This document shows, piece after piece, positions 21,470 to 35,212 of a stretch of 64,000 nucleotides of DNA. The position numbers and the translations under genes are program-made. Numbering within the stretch: position 1 is the stretch's first letter; each line of letters opens with the position of its first letter. The stretch spans positions 77,331,018-77,395,017 of the forward strand of contig OZ026516.1 in assembly GCA_964019695.1 (NCBI GenBank). The letters run 5' to 3'. Below the pieces are notes generated by a model that had not been told where the DNA came from, searched no databases, and saw nothing but the letters and a program-made list of their open reading frames with translations. The DNA is from Loripinus fragilis (Eukaryota; Mollusca; Bivalvia; Lucinida; Lucinidae).

Positions 21470-21790
21470 AGTGTGTGCGGCAGTAATGCATTTAAATAAT
21501 TTGCCTAAGCCTTAAAAAGGTTTGTTTTATCTTTCAAATTTAACTATAAAACGAAAACTTGCAATGAACATCCAATTTAATGTGCTCCTCAGAAACAAGA
21601 GCCACCACTATATAGCATGGCTCCAGTCTGATCATTTTTCCTTTTTTATTTTTCCGTTTCTAAGTCAATATCAGGCTCAGCCGAAATTAATAACGGACTA
21701 CCGATGCATTTCTAATCTTATTTTTTAGAATAGTTGCATAAGAAGATATTGGCAAAAAATATTGACGAATGGACCCAGGCTAGCCACTAC
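21470..21790 (+). repeat. Internal duplication, copy 1 (copy 2 at 25995-26460)
   Basis: Both segments contain GCGGCAGTAA near their start, then TTTGTTTTATCTTTCAAATT-like text, CCAGTCTGATCATTTTTC and GACTACCGAT. They are diverged direct repeats about 4.5 kb apart inside the 16.5-kb insertion. No coding content. Confidence 0.7.
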
Positions 21791-22136
21791 TCAAGTAGGA
21801 GGGGTTTTTTTTTAGTTCAGAAGGGTACGCAAGTTTATTAAAAAAATTAAACGGTTTCGTCATCGTTATCAAGTGATAACTAATTTCTAATAGACCATGA
21901 CTTCTGAACTTAAAATTCTGTTGTTGTTTTTTTTTTTCGTTTTTTTAGTAGATGATCTATTCCAAACCATTGGGTCCGAGAATTACAAAGTAGGCTATCA
22001 GCATCTAACCACATACAAATTTCGGAATAGATTTCTCAACTATTCCCCTTGTGATTTCAACAATATTTTGACTAACCTTACTAGAACAATACCAGACCTG
22101 TTTACTTAGTTACCTTTTTTGCGTACTTTCTACCGA

Positions 22137-22245
22137 CAAGCGCGGATCCAGGATTTTATGCTTATTTCTATAGAAACCCATTTAATCTGTGATTTTCCAG
22201 AGGGGTCCGGACACCTATCACCTCCTCTGGATCCACACATGACGC
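22137..22245 (-). repeat. GGATCCAGAGG-family repeat
   Basis: Contains GCGGATCCAGGATTTTATGC at its left and CCTCTGGATCCACACATGAC at its right, with GAGGGGTCCGGAC between. Same family as 2376-2565. Confidence 0.65.
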
Positions 22246-22255
22246 ATTTGTGCAC

Positions 22256-23165
22256 TAAAATGCGATCTACTGAAAATAATGTATGCGTAATTCTGATAGG
22301 TGCTTTTCTCTTTGGCATTGATCAGAGACAATTGTGCAGATTCGTCTCGCTAAGTTATATGGTATGCTTGTTTTCGTATGCTTCGGATGGCAAGAATAGA
22401 AGTTAAGATATTGCTTAGAGTCTGTTTCTTTAAAATATATATCTGTACTTGTGTGATTATTTGATTTTATAAGTAATACACCCAAGAAGGGCAGTCTTTC
22501 ATTGCTATATTCTATTGTAAAATTTAAATCTGAATGTAGTTCATTTTAAACTGAGTGAAATGTCTTTAAATTTTCTTCTCCTTTAGTCCATAAAATGAAA
22601 CAGTCATCCAAAAACCGTTTCCAGTTATCTTTGATATATCTAGCGACGTCTTTGTCGAATTTTATTTCAGTTTATACGTACAACTTTTCTTCTAAATGGG
22701 CTAGTACCAGAGTGGCATATGTGGGCGCAAACTTTGTACCCATTGCCGTACCTCGAGCTTGCGTATACATTTTATCATTAAAATAGAAATTGTTGTTTTC
22801 AAGTATAATTTTAATGGACTCAAGAATAAATTCTTTTGAGAATCTTTCATGTATTAATTCTGGATATTTCGTTAGCCAGCTGTTTATCGCTTTTATGCCT
22901 AGATCATGGGAAATATTTGTATAAAGATTTACTACAACAAAGGATACCGGTAGTGTATTTTGTGGTACAATTTTGAGAATATATTTCAGAAAATCTATGT
23001 CATCTCTTACGTAGCTCTGTACTTTCGAAATGAATGATTTTAGTAAGATATCAATTAAATTACTCAGTCGATGAGTTTCGCATGCTGGACCTGCCACAAT
23101 GGGGCGAAATGTCAGATCTTCTGGGCCAAAGTAAGGAAGAAGGCAAAGATCAGGAATGATTTTTT
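22256..23165 (-). pseudogene. Penelope-like element reverse transcriptase fragment
   Basis: Minus-strand reading gives FRPIVAGPACETHRLSNLID, then VVVNLYTNISHDLGIKA, YTQARGTAMGTKFAPTYA, then (after a stop near 22670) WKRFLDDCFILW with the catalytic Asp pair, and a C-terminal stretch with FKETDSKQYLNFYSCHPKHT. These are the RT motifs of Penelope-like elements, which use reverse transcriptase with or without a GIY-YIG nuclease. No nuclease domain is present and the N-terminal part is missing. It has stops and is 5'-truncated, so non-functional. Confidence 0.88.
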
Positions 23166-23584
23166 TCGAAAAATTAATTCAAGAATACCATCAAAGTGTC
23201 AGTCAGTTTGGATCTAGATCACGACAGCCTGTCCATCATGCTCTGGGTCCAATCTGCTTGTAAAGGATATCAGCAGATGACAAAAGTCACCGTCGGCAAG
23301 GAAAGAGTGATGCGCATTATTTGTCTAAGACCTGTCTGTCAAAAATCTAAAAAATATTTTGCATATTGGATCAGTTTGTACACCAACTCAGAGCTTACCC
23401 TGGCTCAAAATTTGTTGTAGCCAACACTTTAGCCAAATGGAAAAAGTTGGAGCCAAATGAAATTAACTTTAGCCAAGATTCTATGCACGCTAGGTGCCAC
23501 TTTTGTTGTCTGCTGATAAACGTGTCAAACAGTCTGGACCCAGATCAGGCCGACAAATAGAGTAAAATGCTTTATATACTAGTA
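23166..23584. other. Short dispersed repeats, no gene
   Basis: Contains GGATCTAGATCACGACAGCC...GGGTCCAATC near 23208-23255 and the reverse form GTCTGGACCCAGATCAGGCC near 23531. Related hairpin-like text is at 27200-27260 and 58160-58235. No coding signal. Confidence 0.5.
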
Positions 23585-24708
<1,124 letters not shown>

Positions 24709-24710
24709 TA

Positions 24711-26850
24711 CTTTTATAAGACTTGTATATCATTTCTACATGTTTTTCACTAGAAAAGAATCATGTCAAATCTGCATCAGAAAGTATTGTTCACTTTAGA
24801 TATTTACTAACTTTATTGACTTATGTAAGTATAGAGGGAAAACTTGAGGACCTAGATGAGCAGCAGTCTGAACTAGGTCTACACTGTTTGTGGGAGAGGC
24901 TTCGAAAACATTTCAGCAGACAGCCAAATAGACAACATTTTTGTGACAGATGCTTTACAGGCTAAATTGCATCTCATTCTGACTCCTGGTTCGGGAGGAT
25001 TCCTGGGAACAAAAATATGAAAAGCTCACGATGGACAGACAGACGGACGGAAATATATTTTACAGTTTATAATCAACTATTGAGTTGCTCTAATTAGCGT
25101 GTAGATATGATCAATTTGTACCAATTTTATCTCAAAGGAATAAGATCATTAAAACATATTGAGGAGATGATGGCCTGGATAATTTTCCATATTTCACACT
25201 CTGTCAATATTAATTATCTAATAATGATCTAATATATACACACGATGTACAGGGTATCTACATGTGGCACCATGTAGGGATCAAACAAACATCATGCAAA
25301 TGCTGCACTGCTATCGATTAACAGGTTGCACTCTTAATTAAAGGCCAACACTGAGGCTCACCATGAAAGCTTTTAGCACCTATCAGTTATAATTTGCATA
25401 CCAATACCTTCACATTGATACCATCTGATGATGATAAGATTAGACCAACATGTACACAGAGCTGTGTTTGGAATGACCAAATAAAAAGACTGATAAGCTA
25501 ACCAGAGAAATTCACATGAAGCAGTTGTTGGTGGATTTTATGCTTTGCTTTTCATTTGACAGACCAGTGACAGACAACTGCCTTATTTTAGTTTTAAAAA
25601 AATGTACAAGATTGAAAAAATATTACCAGCGGCTTCAAGCTGTACCCACCTGATTTCAACCGAGATGCAAATGATTTAAAAGCATATCAATTTAAATGAG
25701 TACCACAAAAAGACACAATCGGTCAGCCTGAATGCCCAGCATGTTCAATCAGAGTGTTTGCTGCCTGAATCAACGAACCATGGGTTTTTAAAACATTCAA
25801 GATACCGTTGAATAGACAGTGAAAAATGATCAGACTGGCTGATTCAGAGGTTGTCATTAAAAGAGTGAAACCTGACCAGACTGTTGGACTGACTCCTAGA
25901 TCAATTTGAGTCTCATTATATGCTCCAACATATTTGTTTGATTTATAGCTTACTTCACCGTTAGTGCTGAAAAAAAGTGTTAGTCAAGGTACCGTTCATG
26001 CATGTACGTGTGCATGTATGCGGCAGTAACACATTTTAATAACTTGCCCAAGACTTAAAATGCTTGTTTTATCTTTTAAATTTTGACAATAAATTTCAGA
26101 AATAACAGTTATCTCATGAGAAAAAAGTTGTTTGAAATCTGCTAATAATGAAGATGCACATCAGTCTATGCATCCGCACGGTAGGTTCTGTGCATTCAAC
26201 TAATACGAATATTGAGAATGTATTGAGCCATACCTGGCCGAGACACTCCAAAGACAAGTGTTCTCGTAAGTTTAAATAGCCTGGGTTCCAGTCTGATCAT
26301 TTTTCTTCCTTTTTATTGTTCCGTTTCCTGGTCAAAATGAATCAAAATCAATAACTGACTACCGATACCTTTGATGTTGCATCTTTTTATTCTCTTTTTT
26401 AGAACATAAGCATAAGAAAGAAAATATTGCCACAATATTGACGACTAGACCCAGGCTAAGTTTAAAGTGCTCAGCTCAGGACCTTTCAGTGGATTTGTTG
26501 TACATGCAAGATACACAAATTTACCCATTTTCCCACCAGTCAGACACGTTTACTTCGTCTGAATATGTTCTAAGGTATCAAATATTGCAAAATACCCAGA
26601 TAAGATTGCTCCCTAAGGATCAGTCTGATCCGGGTTCATAGTGATTGCTTCAATGATCATGATAAAAGTCTAGTCTGAATTACACTTGAATATCTGCAGC
26701 AGATGTAAATAGCAGACAACATTTAGGACAAAACAATTTGGTTAAAAGGGGGTTAACTCATTGCATGCTGGGTAATTCATCACACTTTTGTTTTCGTCAA
26801 CTTACTTTTCAAAATTAACTTTAAAAAGGAAGTAAAAACTTCAGGAACGC
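24711..26850. other. No gene seen; includes duplication copy 2
   Basis: 25995-26460 is the second copy of the internal duplication at 21470-21790. The rest holds no recognised coding or structural feature apart from GGACAGACAGACGG near 25030. Confidence 0.45.
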
Positions 26851-26861
26851 TACCATAGTGT

Positions 26862-27176
26862 ATTTTTGTTAGTTTTTTGTTGCTTTACGTCCCTAGGCGA
26901 CAGCTATGGTCATGGCGGGACGGTCAGTTCACCTAACCACATTTTTTTCTGGGCAAGCTTGAACAAGCGGTTGACAAGTACTTCCTGGACATATTTTCGC
27001 TTGTAATTGACAACAACCCTTCTTGAATGATTCAGCGAAAGGGAGGAGAATGACAGTAGAATTATTTCATGATCAATCTCTACGGGCCGGGATCAAACTC
27101 GCGACCCTGGAACTGCTGTCAGACACGCATCTGTAGTCAGACACGCAACGTTACCGACTGCGCTTCGCGGCACGGT
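26862..27176 (-). mobile_element. tRNA-derived SINE with target-site duplication
   Basis: On the minus strand the 5' end has a tRNA-like head with an A-box-like GCGCAGTCGGTAACG and a B-box-like AGTTTGATCCCGG, with a short internal duplication between them. The 3' end reads GGGACGTAAAGCAACAAAA. It is flanked by TACCATAGTGT (26851-26861) and TACCTTAGTGT (27177-27187), one mismatch in eleven. No protein. Short pieces of the same tail occur near 3625 and 37311. Confidence 0.85.
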
Positions 27177-27187
27177 CTACCTTAGTG

Positions 27188-28550
27188 TCAACCTTTTTAG
27201 ATCCAGATCAGCTCCGACCCAATGTCGGGCTTGATACGGGTCCAAACGGTTCGCAAATGCTATCAGCACATGCAAAACATCCCCGTTGGTAAGGAAAAAG
27301 TTAAATAGTATATGTATTGTCTGAATTCATATGAATAGTACGTGATTGTTTGGATTACACATGCATAGAATGCATGCATGCCAATCTAGTGGGGTTTAGA
27401 GGCCGTCTATATTTTGTCCTCATTAGGCATCAAAGACATTGGCGAAACTACATAGACGGCAGGCTTGTCCTAGCCTTTGCTGTTCGCTATTGTATTTGAT
27501 AATATATAAATATCTGGCTCAAATGTGAAGTTAGCTTGTGGTTCTAATAATCACATGGCAACACAAAAATGCTCCGTAACTGGAGTGTAATATGAAAAGT
27601 TACATATCGAGTTCAACTCTCTGAATTCTGATTAAAAGAGATGATACGATACAGAAGTTGAAATTTCAAGGTCAGGATTTGTCATGTGTAAGATCAATCG
27701 TTGTCTCATAGTTTCTGATCTTGTGACTTCAGAACTTGAAAAACTCTCATTATCGGCATCTAAATGCATAATTTTCGTTTTTCGCCACTGTTGGTTTCCC
27801 TTGCATTTCAAGTTCTAAACTCAAAATGTTGACTTTCTATTTCAATATTTTGATTGAAAACCAAATTTTTAACTACTGAACAATACATTGAATTGCTTAC
27901 TTTTGACCGTATATAATATACGCGCAACATCACCATCCAAAATAAAACATATGCATCACATGACAAAAATCCACAAAATACAGTAAACCAAAATCAGCCT
28001 GTACAAAGAATGACAGAAACTATCAGTTTCATGTCTTTGCTGCGTGCTAAGTTGGTAGCTAATAATCATTTGTTTCCCTATATGGACAGTGAACCTGGCA
28101 CACCGAATAGATGACCAGGTGGCTGATCAGAGTCTCCAATCTATTATCATGAATATTAATCATTTTGGTGTAATTTTTCACTGAAAGATTAGATAACATA
28201 GAACATGTGTAATATGCCTTCACAGTAACCAGTTGGAGGTAAGACAGTGGGCAGCCAATAATTACCATTAATTAGTGACCACTGTTACAGTTATGGAGCA
28301 AAGATGTGTTTCCCTGGGGAAGCAATGTTTGCCTTTTAAGCATTGCTCTGACAAATGAAGCATATGGAAGACATCATAACTCCTAAATAAAATCACAAAA
28401 AGATTGAAAATGCAAAATAAAACAATAATAAATCAACTCTATGGTAAGTCTCTTTAATTTCCAAGACGATTTTGTTGTTAGTAATTTATTTTTTTATCTC
28501 CTGACAAAATCACAGGTATATAATTTTGGCATAGTCTCTGCTTCCATCCA
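27188..28550. other. No gene seen
   Basis: 27200-27260 holds another GATCCAGATCAG...GGGTCCAAACGG hairpin-type repeat. Otherwise AT-rich sequence without recognised features. Confidence 0.45.
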
Positions 28551-28554
28551 TCTG

Positions 28555-29350
28555 TTGTCGGTCTGTTTTTTTTTGTCTGTCCAGAACCAATCTCAGTACC
28601 TATTGGTCAGATTTGATATACCATGGTCATTGGACAGGCAAAATCCTATATGACACCATAAAACTTGAGTTGTAGCCCTTGTTCTAGTACAGGCCATTAT
28701 AATGCTGAATAGCTTTTTTGTGTAACGAACTTCACATTTCCAAAGCTATTATATCTCACACTAAGTGACAACTTCTCACCATAGACCATGAATTCCAATG
28801 CCTTTAGATAAGCATGGCAGAGTGAAAAATTTCAACCCACCCCTTTGCCCCTTAAGGGGAAGGTCAAAGGTCAAATATTTAAATTTCGCAATAACTAAGC
28901 CAGTTGTCAATATTTTTTTACCGAAATTGTTCATGCAGGCAGAGGAGCAATGTAGATATGAAACCTATCAAACAGTATTTTAGTTTGAAGGCCTGATTCC
29001 TTTCCCCTGTGGTGGACTTAGGGGGTGGAGCTGAGGCCAAAATTATACTTTTTATGCAATATGGTCATATTGCATATCAAATTAAAGGGAATGACACACG
29101 CCGCAACATGGTAGCACAGACACACCCTCAACCAAAACACATTTTTTCTTAAAGTAGTCATGTTGCATACCAAATTGAAGGAAATGGAGTGCAGAGCACC
29201 ATAAAAGCAAATATTCAGTCCTTACACACACCCTCAACCCCTGGTTGGGGTCAAAAGGTCAAATATTCAACTTTTTCGGAATATGGTCATGTTTCATATC
29301 AAATAAAGGAAACGACGCATGCAGCAACATAGAAGCGAATAGTTTGCCCG
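28555..29350 (+). repeat. Dispersed repeat family S, copy 1
   Basis: Contains TTTTTGTCTGTCCAGAACCA, TACCTATTGGTCAGATTTGA, GCAGGCAGAGGAGCAATG, TAGTTTGAAGGCCTG and repeated CATATCAAATTAAAGG units. The same order recurs at 60862-61450, and part of it at 63835-64000. Non-coding with internal tandem character. Confidence 0.8.
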
Positions 29351-29499
29351 TCTCATCAAGTCAAAACCCTTTTAGACAGAATAAAACCGTCAGTTTGGGA
29401 GACACAGACAACTGTACATTCTAGGCACTCTCATATGTGTTATTTGTATATACAGTATGAATATTTGTTAAGTTATAAAGCTTTGAATCAGTGGGGGCT

Positions 29500-30796
29500 A
29501 TATTGGATTTGGGTTGTCTGTCATTCCGTGTTTCGGTCATTCCGTCCGGCTGTCCGTCATAATTTTGTTTCCGCTCAATATCTTGAGAAATACTATATAT
29601 ACTAGCCTAAAGTTCTAACAGGCCACACGCATTTCATTATTTTTCTTCAAAGTGTAAAATGACATGACTACACTTTTTGCACCTCGAATTAGCCAGACGT
29701 GTCATGTACCATAGGCAGCTAAGATATCGACAACATGTTCAACAGTACATGCAGGATGTCCATTTGAATAGTGGTACCGCCATTTTTAAAATTCGCATTT
29801 TGGCATAATTTGTAAGTCATGACTTTTTGAAATAACCCACTTTCACACGCAAAACGTTTTCATTTCAAAAGCTGAAATCATATTGAACACTATAGTGCTA
29901 AAATGAACAATCCATCTGCATTAGACTTGTTGTTATTGGCCAAAGTGTCGAAAATTACCCCACCATCCAATGCAAATTCTTGTGAATTTTAGAATTGAGG
30001 GTATGTGTATTCGGCAAAGCCTCCCGGATACAATTTTAAGAATTTCTGGTATCATTTACTAATAGGCTGGCCTATTCGGGAATGAAAATGAAATCTATAT
30101 TGTGCTTAAAGCTTTCTATAAAATCGATAAAAACACACGTGGCCGGTTAGAACTTTTGACTAGTATAGAATCTAACTAAATTTTGTATGTGCATTTATAT
30201 TGACATGATCTAGATTGGGATTGTTAGACACAATTTTTTGAACATTTGTACCAGAGTTATGGCCCTTTATTTACGCCAAAATTTCGTTTCCGCTCAATAT
30301 CTTGAGAACCAATTGGTAGAATTTCACCAAATTTTATATATGCATTCATCTTGGCAAAATCTAGCTTGGGATGTTACACGTCATTTTTCACAATTTGTAC
30401 CAGAGTTTTGGCCCTTAATTTAGGCCGAAATTTCGTTTCCGCTCAATATCTTGTGAGCTAACTGACATTTTTTCACCAAATTTAAAATATACATTCATAA
30501 TGACAAGATCTAGCTTGGGATTGTTACATGTCATTTTTCCCACATTTGTACCAGAGAAATGGTTCTTGATTTGTGTCATAGTTTCGTTTCTGCTCAAAAT
30601 CCTGAGATCCAATTGATAGAATTTCACCAAATGTTATATCTGCATTCATCTTGGCAAGATCTAGTTTAGGATTGTTAGACATCATTTTTTGCAGATTTGT
30701 ATCAGAGTTATTGCCCTTTATTTACACAAAAGTTTTGTTTCCTCTCAATATCTTGAGAACGAAATAATTATTGATTGAATTTCACCAAATTTTATA
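29500..30796 (+). repeat. GTCCGTC-type tandem array, unit about 130 bp, left part
   Basis: After TTCCGTCCGGCTGTCCGTCA come about six imperfect units with TTTCCGCTCAATATCTTGAG, GAATTTCACCAAATTTTATA, ATTGGCAAGATCTAG-like text and TTTGTACCAGAGTTATGGCC. Two elements have inserted into it (29600-30165 and 30799-34179). It continues at 34182-34450. Confidence 0.85.
29600..30165. mobile_element. TIR MITE of 566 bp inside the tandem array
   Basis: Ends TACTAGCCTAAAGTTCTAAC and the reverse-complementary GTTAGAACTTTTGACTAGTA, with TA on both sides (29598-29599, 30166-30167). Removing it rejoins CTTGAGAAATACTA to TAGAATCTAACTAAATT, which restores the array unit. No coding content. Confidence 0.85.
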
Positions 30797-30798
30797 TA

Positions 30799-33700
30799 TG
30801 TGACCCGTCACGCAAAAAGGTACGAGTTGGGTGGACGACGTCATTTCGAGAAAATGCGTCTTAAAGTTAACGTCGCGTCGCGCAAACATAGCACACCTAA
30901 GCGTGTTTCAAAAGAGAAGTTTAACGTATTATAAAACCGGATCAAAAGCGTTTATCATGCTGAGATTTTCTGCCAACAGACTGTCAAACATTTTGTATGA
31001 TATTAAATGTTCCCTTTTGAATGTTCGTAAGTTAAAGTTGGGTCGAGAATCGTCCACGCAGTTTAGTTTATGATTAGATCTATTTCTCATCTGGTTTACA
31101 TGGTTTCGGCCTACTAATTTAAGGGCAGTTGCGGGTAATACTTCCCACGTTAAAAACTTTTTAATTCTTTGCATACACTTTGTTTTATGTATGGACTGTC
31201 AATTTATGAAATGAAAAGGATATGTCATCGCGCTCGATTTTTCATAATCTCACATGGAAGTTTTCAGCATTTTACAAATTTTCTGAAAAGAAACGACGTC
31301 CTGAATATTAAGTTAAAATAGTTGTAATCTTTATTTTAATTTCAATTATTACTCACGACATCAAGCTTTTAAGGGAAATTGAAAAATAGTTCTTTTCCCA
31401 AGCCGTGGCAAGATACTGAACGATATATTTAAGTTTATCTGATGACGTAGTGATGATGTCATCGGGAAAGAGCGAATTTTTGCTACAGTATTTCTTTAAC
31501 GAATAATTAAGTGTATTATGAGTACAGCAGAAGTGTTTGTGAAATATTCAAAATGGCGTTTGGGAACTTAAAGAGAATGAAAAAAAACATATGAACAAAA
31601 TAATTCAGGATTATGCAATGTGATTTGAAATAATTTATAAGCAAATTCATATGGTATAGAGGCTACGATACCTGACTCTCACGCAAACGGCCCAAGTTCG
31701 ATTCCGAGCGTCGGTATTCCAACTAAATTTTTGCTTCTTTTTATGCTAATTTAATTACTTTTTTTTGCTGTAGACAAAACAAAATTGACAGACCAATAGT
31801 ATCTGCATATTAAATCCCCCCCCCCCTCCGTCATAAGATACAAAAAAATACCGGTTATGCATCCTTCATTAGGAGTTCCCTGACCTGTGGGACTAAGGGT
31901 AGCGGGGCTATAATTTTACAGCAGCATCTTGACGGCATTGCCGCGTTTACATTCCTTTCCAAAACTAGGCGAAGTAAATTTACGTTTACCTGCCAGGAAT
32001 TGATTTACGCTTTTAGCATTGATATGAACGTGAAACAGTCCCGAAGAGCTTCGCATATGAATATACATGTACCATGAACCACGGCACCAAAAGAAATGAA
32101 CCAGCAATTTTAACTAAAATACAATTGTTAAATTGACAATCCTTATATGCCCAGTGTGTGTTTGCATTTACTAGGAATATTTTAAGCACTTTCGGAAAGC
32201 ATATGCAAATTTATAACAAAGCATCTTTTCTCGATGTTTAACATGTGTTAACAAAAGAAATTGGAACGTCTTTTCTTGTGTACATGCAAAAAGAAAATGT
32301 CGCCGTTGTGACAAAATGTCTTAGGATTCAGCATGTGCCCTCCAATTAGAGGAATTGTGCAAAATATTCAAAATTGCGTGATGGTTGCGTTTTTTATGTA
32401 GTGAGTATATACGCAATACAAAATCAGCATTACACAATGCATATAATGCTTAGCGTGCATGGACCAGGACGCCAAAGGCATTTAAAGTACAGTCACGGGA
32501 TATAATAATTAGCCACTTTGTGACTGCGCCGTTTAAAACATTGCACTTCCAGATTTTTTGCAAAAAATATTATGACGAAGTTAATGGGTGCATTTTTACA
32601 AAACTTACACGGATGAAAAGCAAATAGAAAAAAGCAATATACAATTAAATATTAAAATAATTTTGCTTTTGGTTCTCAAGGAGAACGCGTTTAAATTGGA
32701 CGTACATTTCTAAATATCACGATTCCCATTTACGCTGACGTTAACGTCACCGAAAAAAATGAAAATTTAATTTGTCTTTATGTTTAAATAACTACCATTC
32801 GAAAACAATAGACACCAGGAAGCTGCAATAAATATGCTTATTGTGTAAATCACTTTGCTTTCATTTGGTACCTTTTCCATGATTGTATCTTCTATAGTTT
32901 TGCGACAATAATTTTTGCAAAAAAAAAACAAACCTGGAATTACGCTAATTTAAACGGCGACGTCACAAGTAGGCGAATAATTTCCCAAATAGGCTAATAC
33001 TTGTACATGCAAAGTTTTAAAGAATAAGTAGGCTATAAACCGTATAGGTATAGTTTTTTTCACATGCTTATAGTATGCAAGCCTCAAACTTGTGTTTAAG
33101 TGCAAAACATAAAATAGTGACAAAACAAATTTGAGAATCATATTAAAACCCATGCACGTACCAACAATCAATATCATGAGACATTGGTATCTGGCAGTCG
33201 ATGGTCACAACTAAAACAAGTGATTTAAATCAATGAGACTGTGTATTGCATATAAATCACTTACGCATCCGCATGATCTGTAAGCAATGACAAGTTTCAA
33301 ACCTAGCGGTGCACGTAAACTGTATGAGAGCTGCACACACATGTCACCCGAGCTGAACCACGCACCACAAACAACACAACACTAATACTATGCTGAAAGG
33401 CGGGCGACAATAAATAATATACTAGCAGAAAGCTGGTGGAAATAGCATAACAATGTATACATATTCTAATATTTGCTAAATTCAACTGATAATGTAGTAA
33501 ATGTAAACATGTTTGAGAAAAAAAAAATCGTTTACTTCATGGCTCTGCGACGTTCCCGTTGACGTCAACGAAAAATCAGTTTTTCAGTATTTTGCAGTTT
33601 TATTATATCATTTTTCAGGAAGTAAGACACCTTGGCTAATGAATAAATTTTGTTTATTGCGTTTTTCAATTTCCTTTCCAATGGTATCCTTTATATCAAG

Positions 33701-34179
33701 TTTGATGCAGTAACAACGGGGATAATAATTTTTAAACAACACATGAAATTTGTCAGTGTGATTTTTTAAGTTGACTAAGTTTTGACACTATAGTGTAGTT
33801 GAAGGCTAGAAAGAATAGCTAGTGTGAAATTTGAAAAAAAAATTGAGGAGGAAGAATGATTGGAATAATAAATAGAAGAAGACCAAAGAAAATTGATTAC
33901 AACAAATACATTGCAACGTCCGTTTGCAATATTTTATAGCGCGTGTTAATCTGCTGGATTTATGATGTACATGTAACGTTATAATAACGTCAATAGAAAG
34001 TTTGTGACGCTTCAGGGCGGTATCCATCTTCTTTGGACATTTTGAGAGCCAAAATGGTCAAGAACCCACCAACATGTTAATATTTCTTGATTCGTCATAA
34101 AATTCTCTATTCAAAAAGCGGAAAAAGTGAATTTCACTATATGACACCCAACTCGTCCCTTTTCGCGTGACGGGTCACA
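30799..34179. mobile_element. 3.4-kb TIR element without a recognised transposase
   Basis: Begins TGTGACCCGTCACGCAAAAA and ends with the reverse complement. The TIR is about 35 bp with three mismatches. TA flanks both sides (30797-30798, 34180-34181), and removal restores TTTTATATATGCATTCAT of the host array. Short CG-containing palindromic words such as GACGTTAACGTC (32738) and GACGTCAACG (33561) are scattered inside. 31655-31720 reads like a degraded tRNA-type head with AGTTCGATTCC. The open frames are short and unrecognised, so this looks non-autonomous. Confidence 0.88.
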
Positions 34180-34181
34180 TA

Positions 34182-34450
34182 TGCATTCATATTGGCTAGA
34201 TCTAACTTGCACTTGTTACATGTCATTTTACGCACATTTGTACAAGAGTGATGGCCCCTTTATTTACGCCAAAATTTTGTTTCCGCTCAATATCCTGAGA
34301 ACAAATTGACAGAAATTCACCAAATTTTATTTGTGCATTCATATTGACAAGATCTAGGTGGGAATTAATTGTTATTTTGTGCTTATTTGTAATAATGCAA
34401 TGGCCCTGGATTGATGTCAGATTTTTTTTCTGCTCAATGTCTTTAGATTT
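34182..34450 (+). repeat. GTCCGTC-type tandem array, right part
   Basis: Two further units of the array at 29500-30796: TTTCCGCTCAATATCCTGAG and CACCAAATTTTATTTGTGC are visible. Confidence 0.85.
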
Positions 34451-35099
34451 TACTGCATATTAGCCCATGACCCGCCCACTTCCTTTTGTTTTCAGCCTAT
34501 CAGTAGCAAGAAAAGGACCATATTCAGCGTGGTATATTTTCCATACCCACTTTTGTGAGACTCATTCTCATAACTTGATGAGAGGAAATTGCTGTCCAAA
34601 ATGTTAATTTCACCAAATTTAGTTTTATTTTGAGAACTGTGAGAAGAATATTGACACAAAATGGTGTAAATTTCAAATGTTAGCTGTTTCACAGAAAAGA
34701 GGCGACGGCAGAAAACACTGACCAGGCTGCACATGTACATTGAAGCCTGGTCAGAAATTACACTGCTTGCCCCAAAATGCTTTTGATAAAGACAGCATGA
34801 CCAAACGGCACATGAATAAACATGCTGATCTGAGTGTCTCCACTGTTTGAGAATCAGGGTAGAATGCACAAACAGTAGGGACTGATCAGCCTATACATCT
34901 GTAACGTGTGATCAATGAAATACTTCCCAGATAATTTTGGAAAAAAAATCTCACAAAAATGCTGCTAATAAAATCCAATTGTCCCATGTGAACGCATCAA
35001 GGGCTAAATAAGAAATGAGAGACTCCTAAACGTAATGCAGCAAAATGCTACATAATGTGTATATTTCAGGATGTGAAACCAACACAGGAAACAGCTGGG
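34451..35099. other. No gene seen
   Basis: The minus-strand open frame at 34492-34869 has no recognisable domain and its composition is like the flanks. Dispersed CAGGCTGATCTG-type words occur as elsewhere in the window. Confidence 0.4.
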
Positions 35100-35103
35100 T
35101 CAG

Positions 35104-35212
35104 GGCTAAATAGGTTATACAATGTTTTGTGTTTGTTATGAAATATACACTCGGGAGCTTTGCTCCCTCATATATTCCATAACCAACACAAAACATTGAA
35201 TAACCTATACAT
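35104..35212. repeat. Palindromic repeat of about 110 bp
   Basis: GGTTATACAATGTTTTGTGT at left pairs with ACACAAAACATTGAATAACC at right around the centre GGGAGCTTTGCTCCC. This looks like a small foldback MITE. Confidence 0.8.

Noticed and set aside
31655..31720. Possible tRNA gene (AGTTCGATTCC with tRNA-like text upstream)
   Set aside because: The T stem does not pair and no acceptor stem closes. At best it is a degraded tRNA-derived SINE head.
34492..34869. 125-codon minus-strand frame as a gene
   Set aside because: No domain, no splice-site context and no homologous copy in the window. Composition equals that of the flanks.
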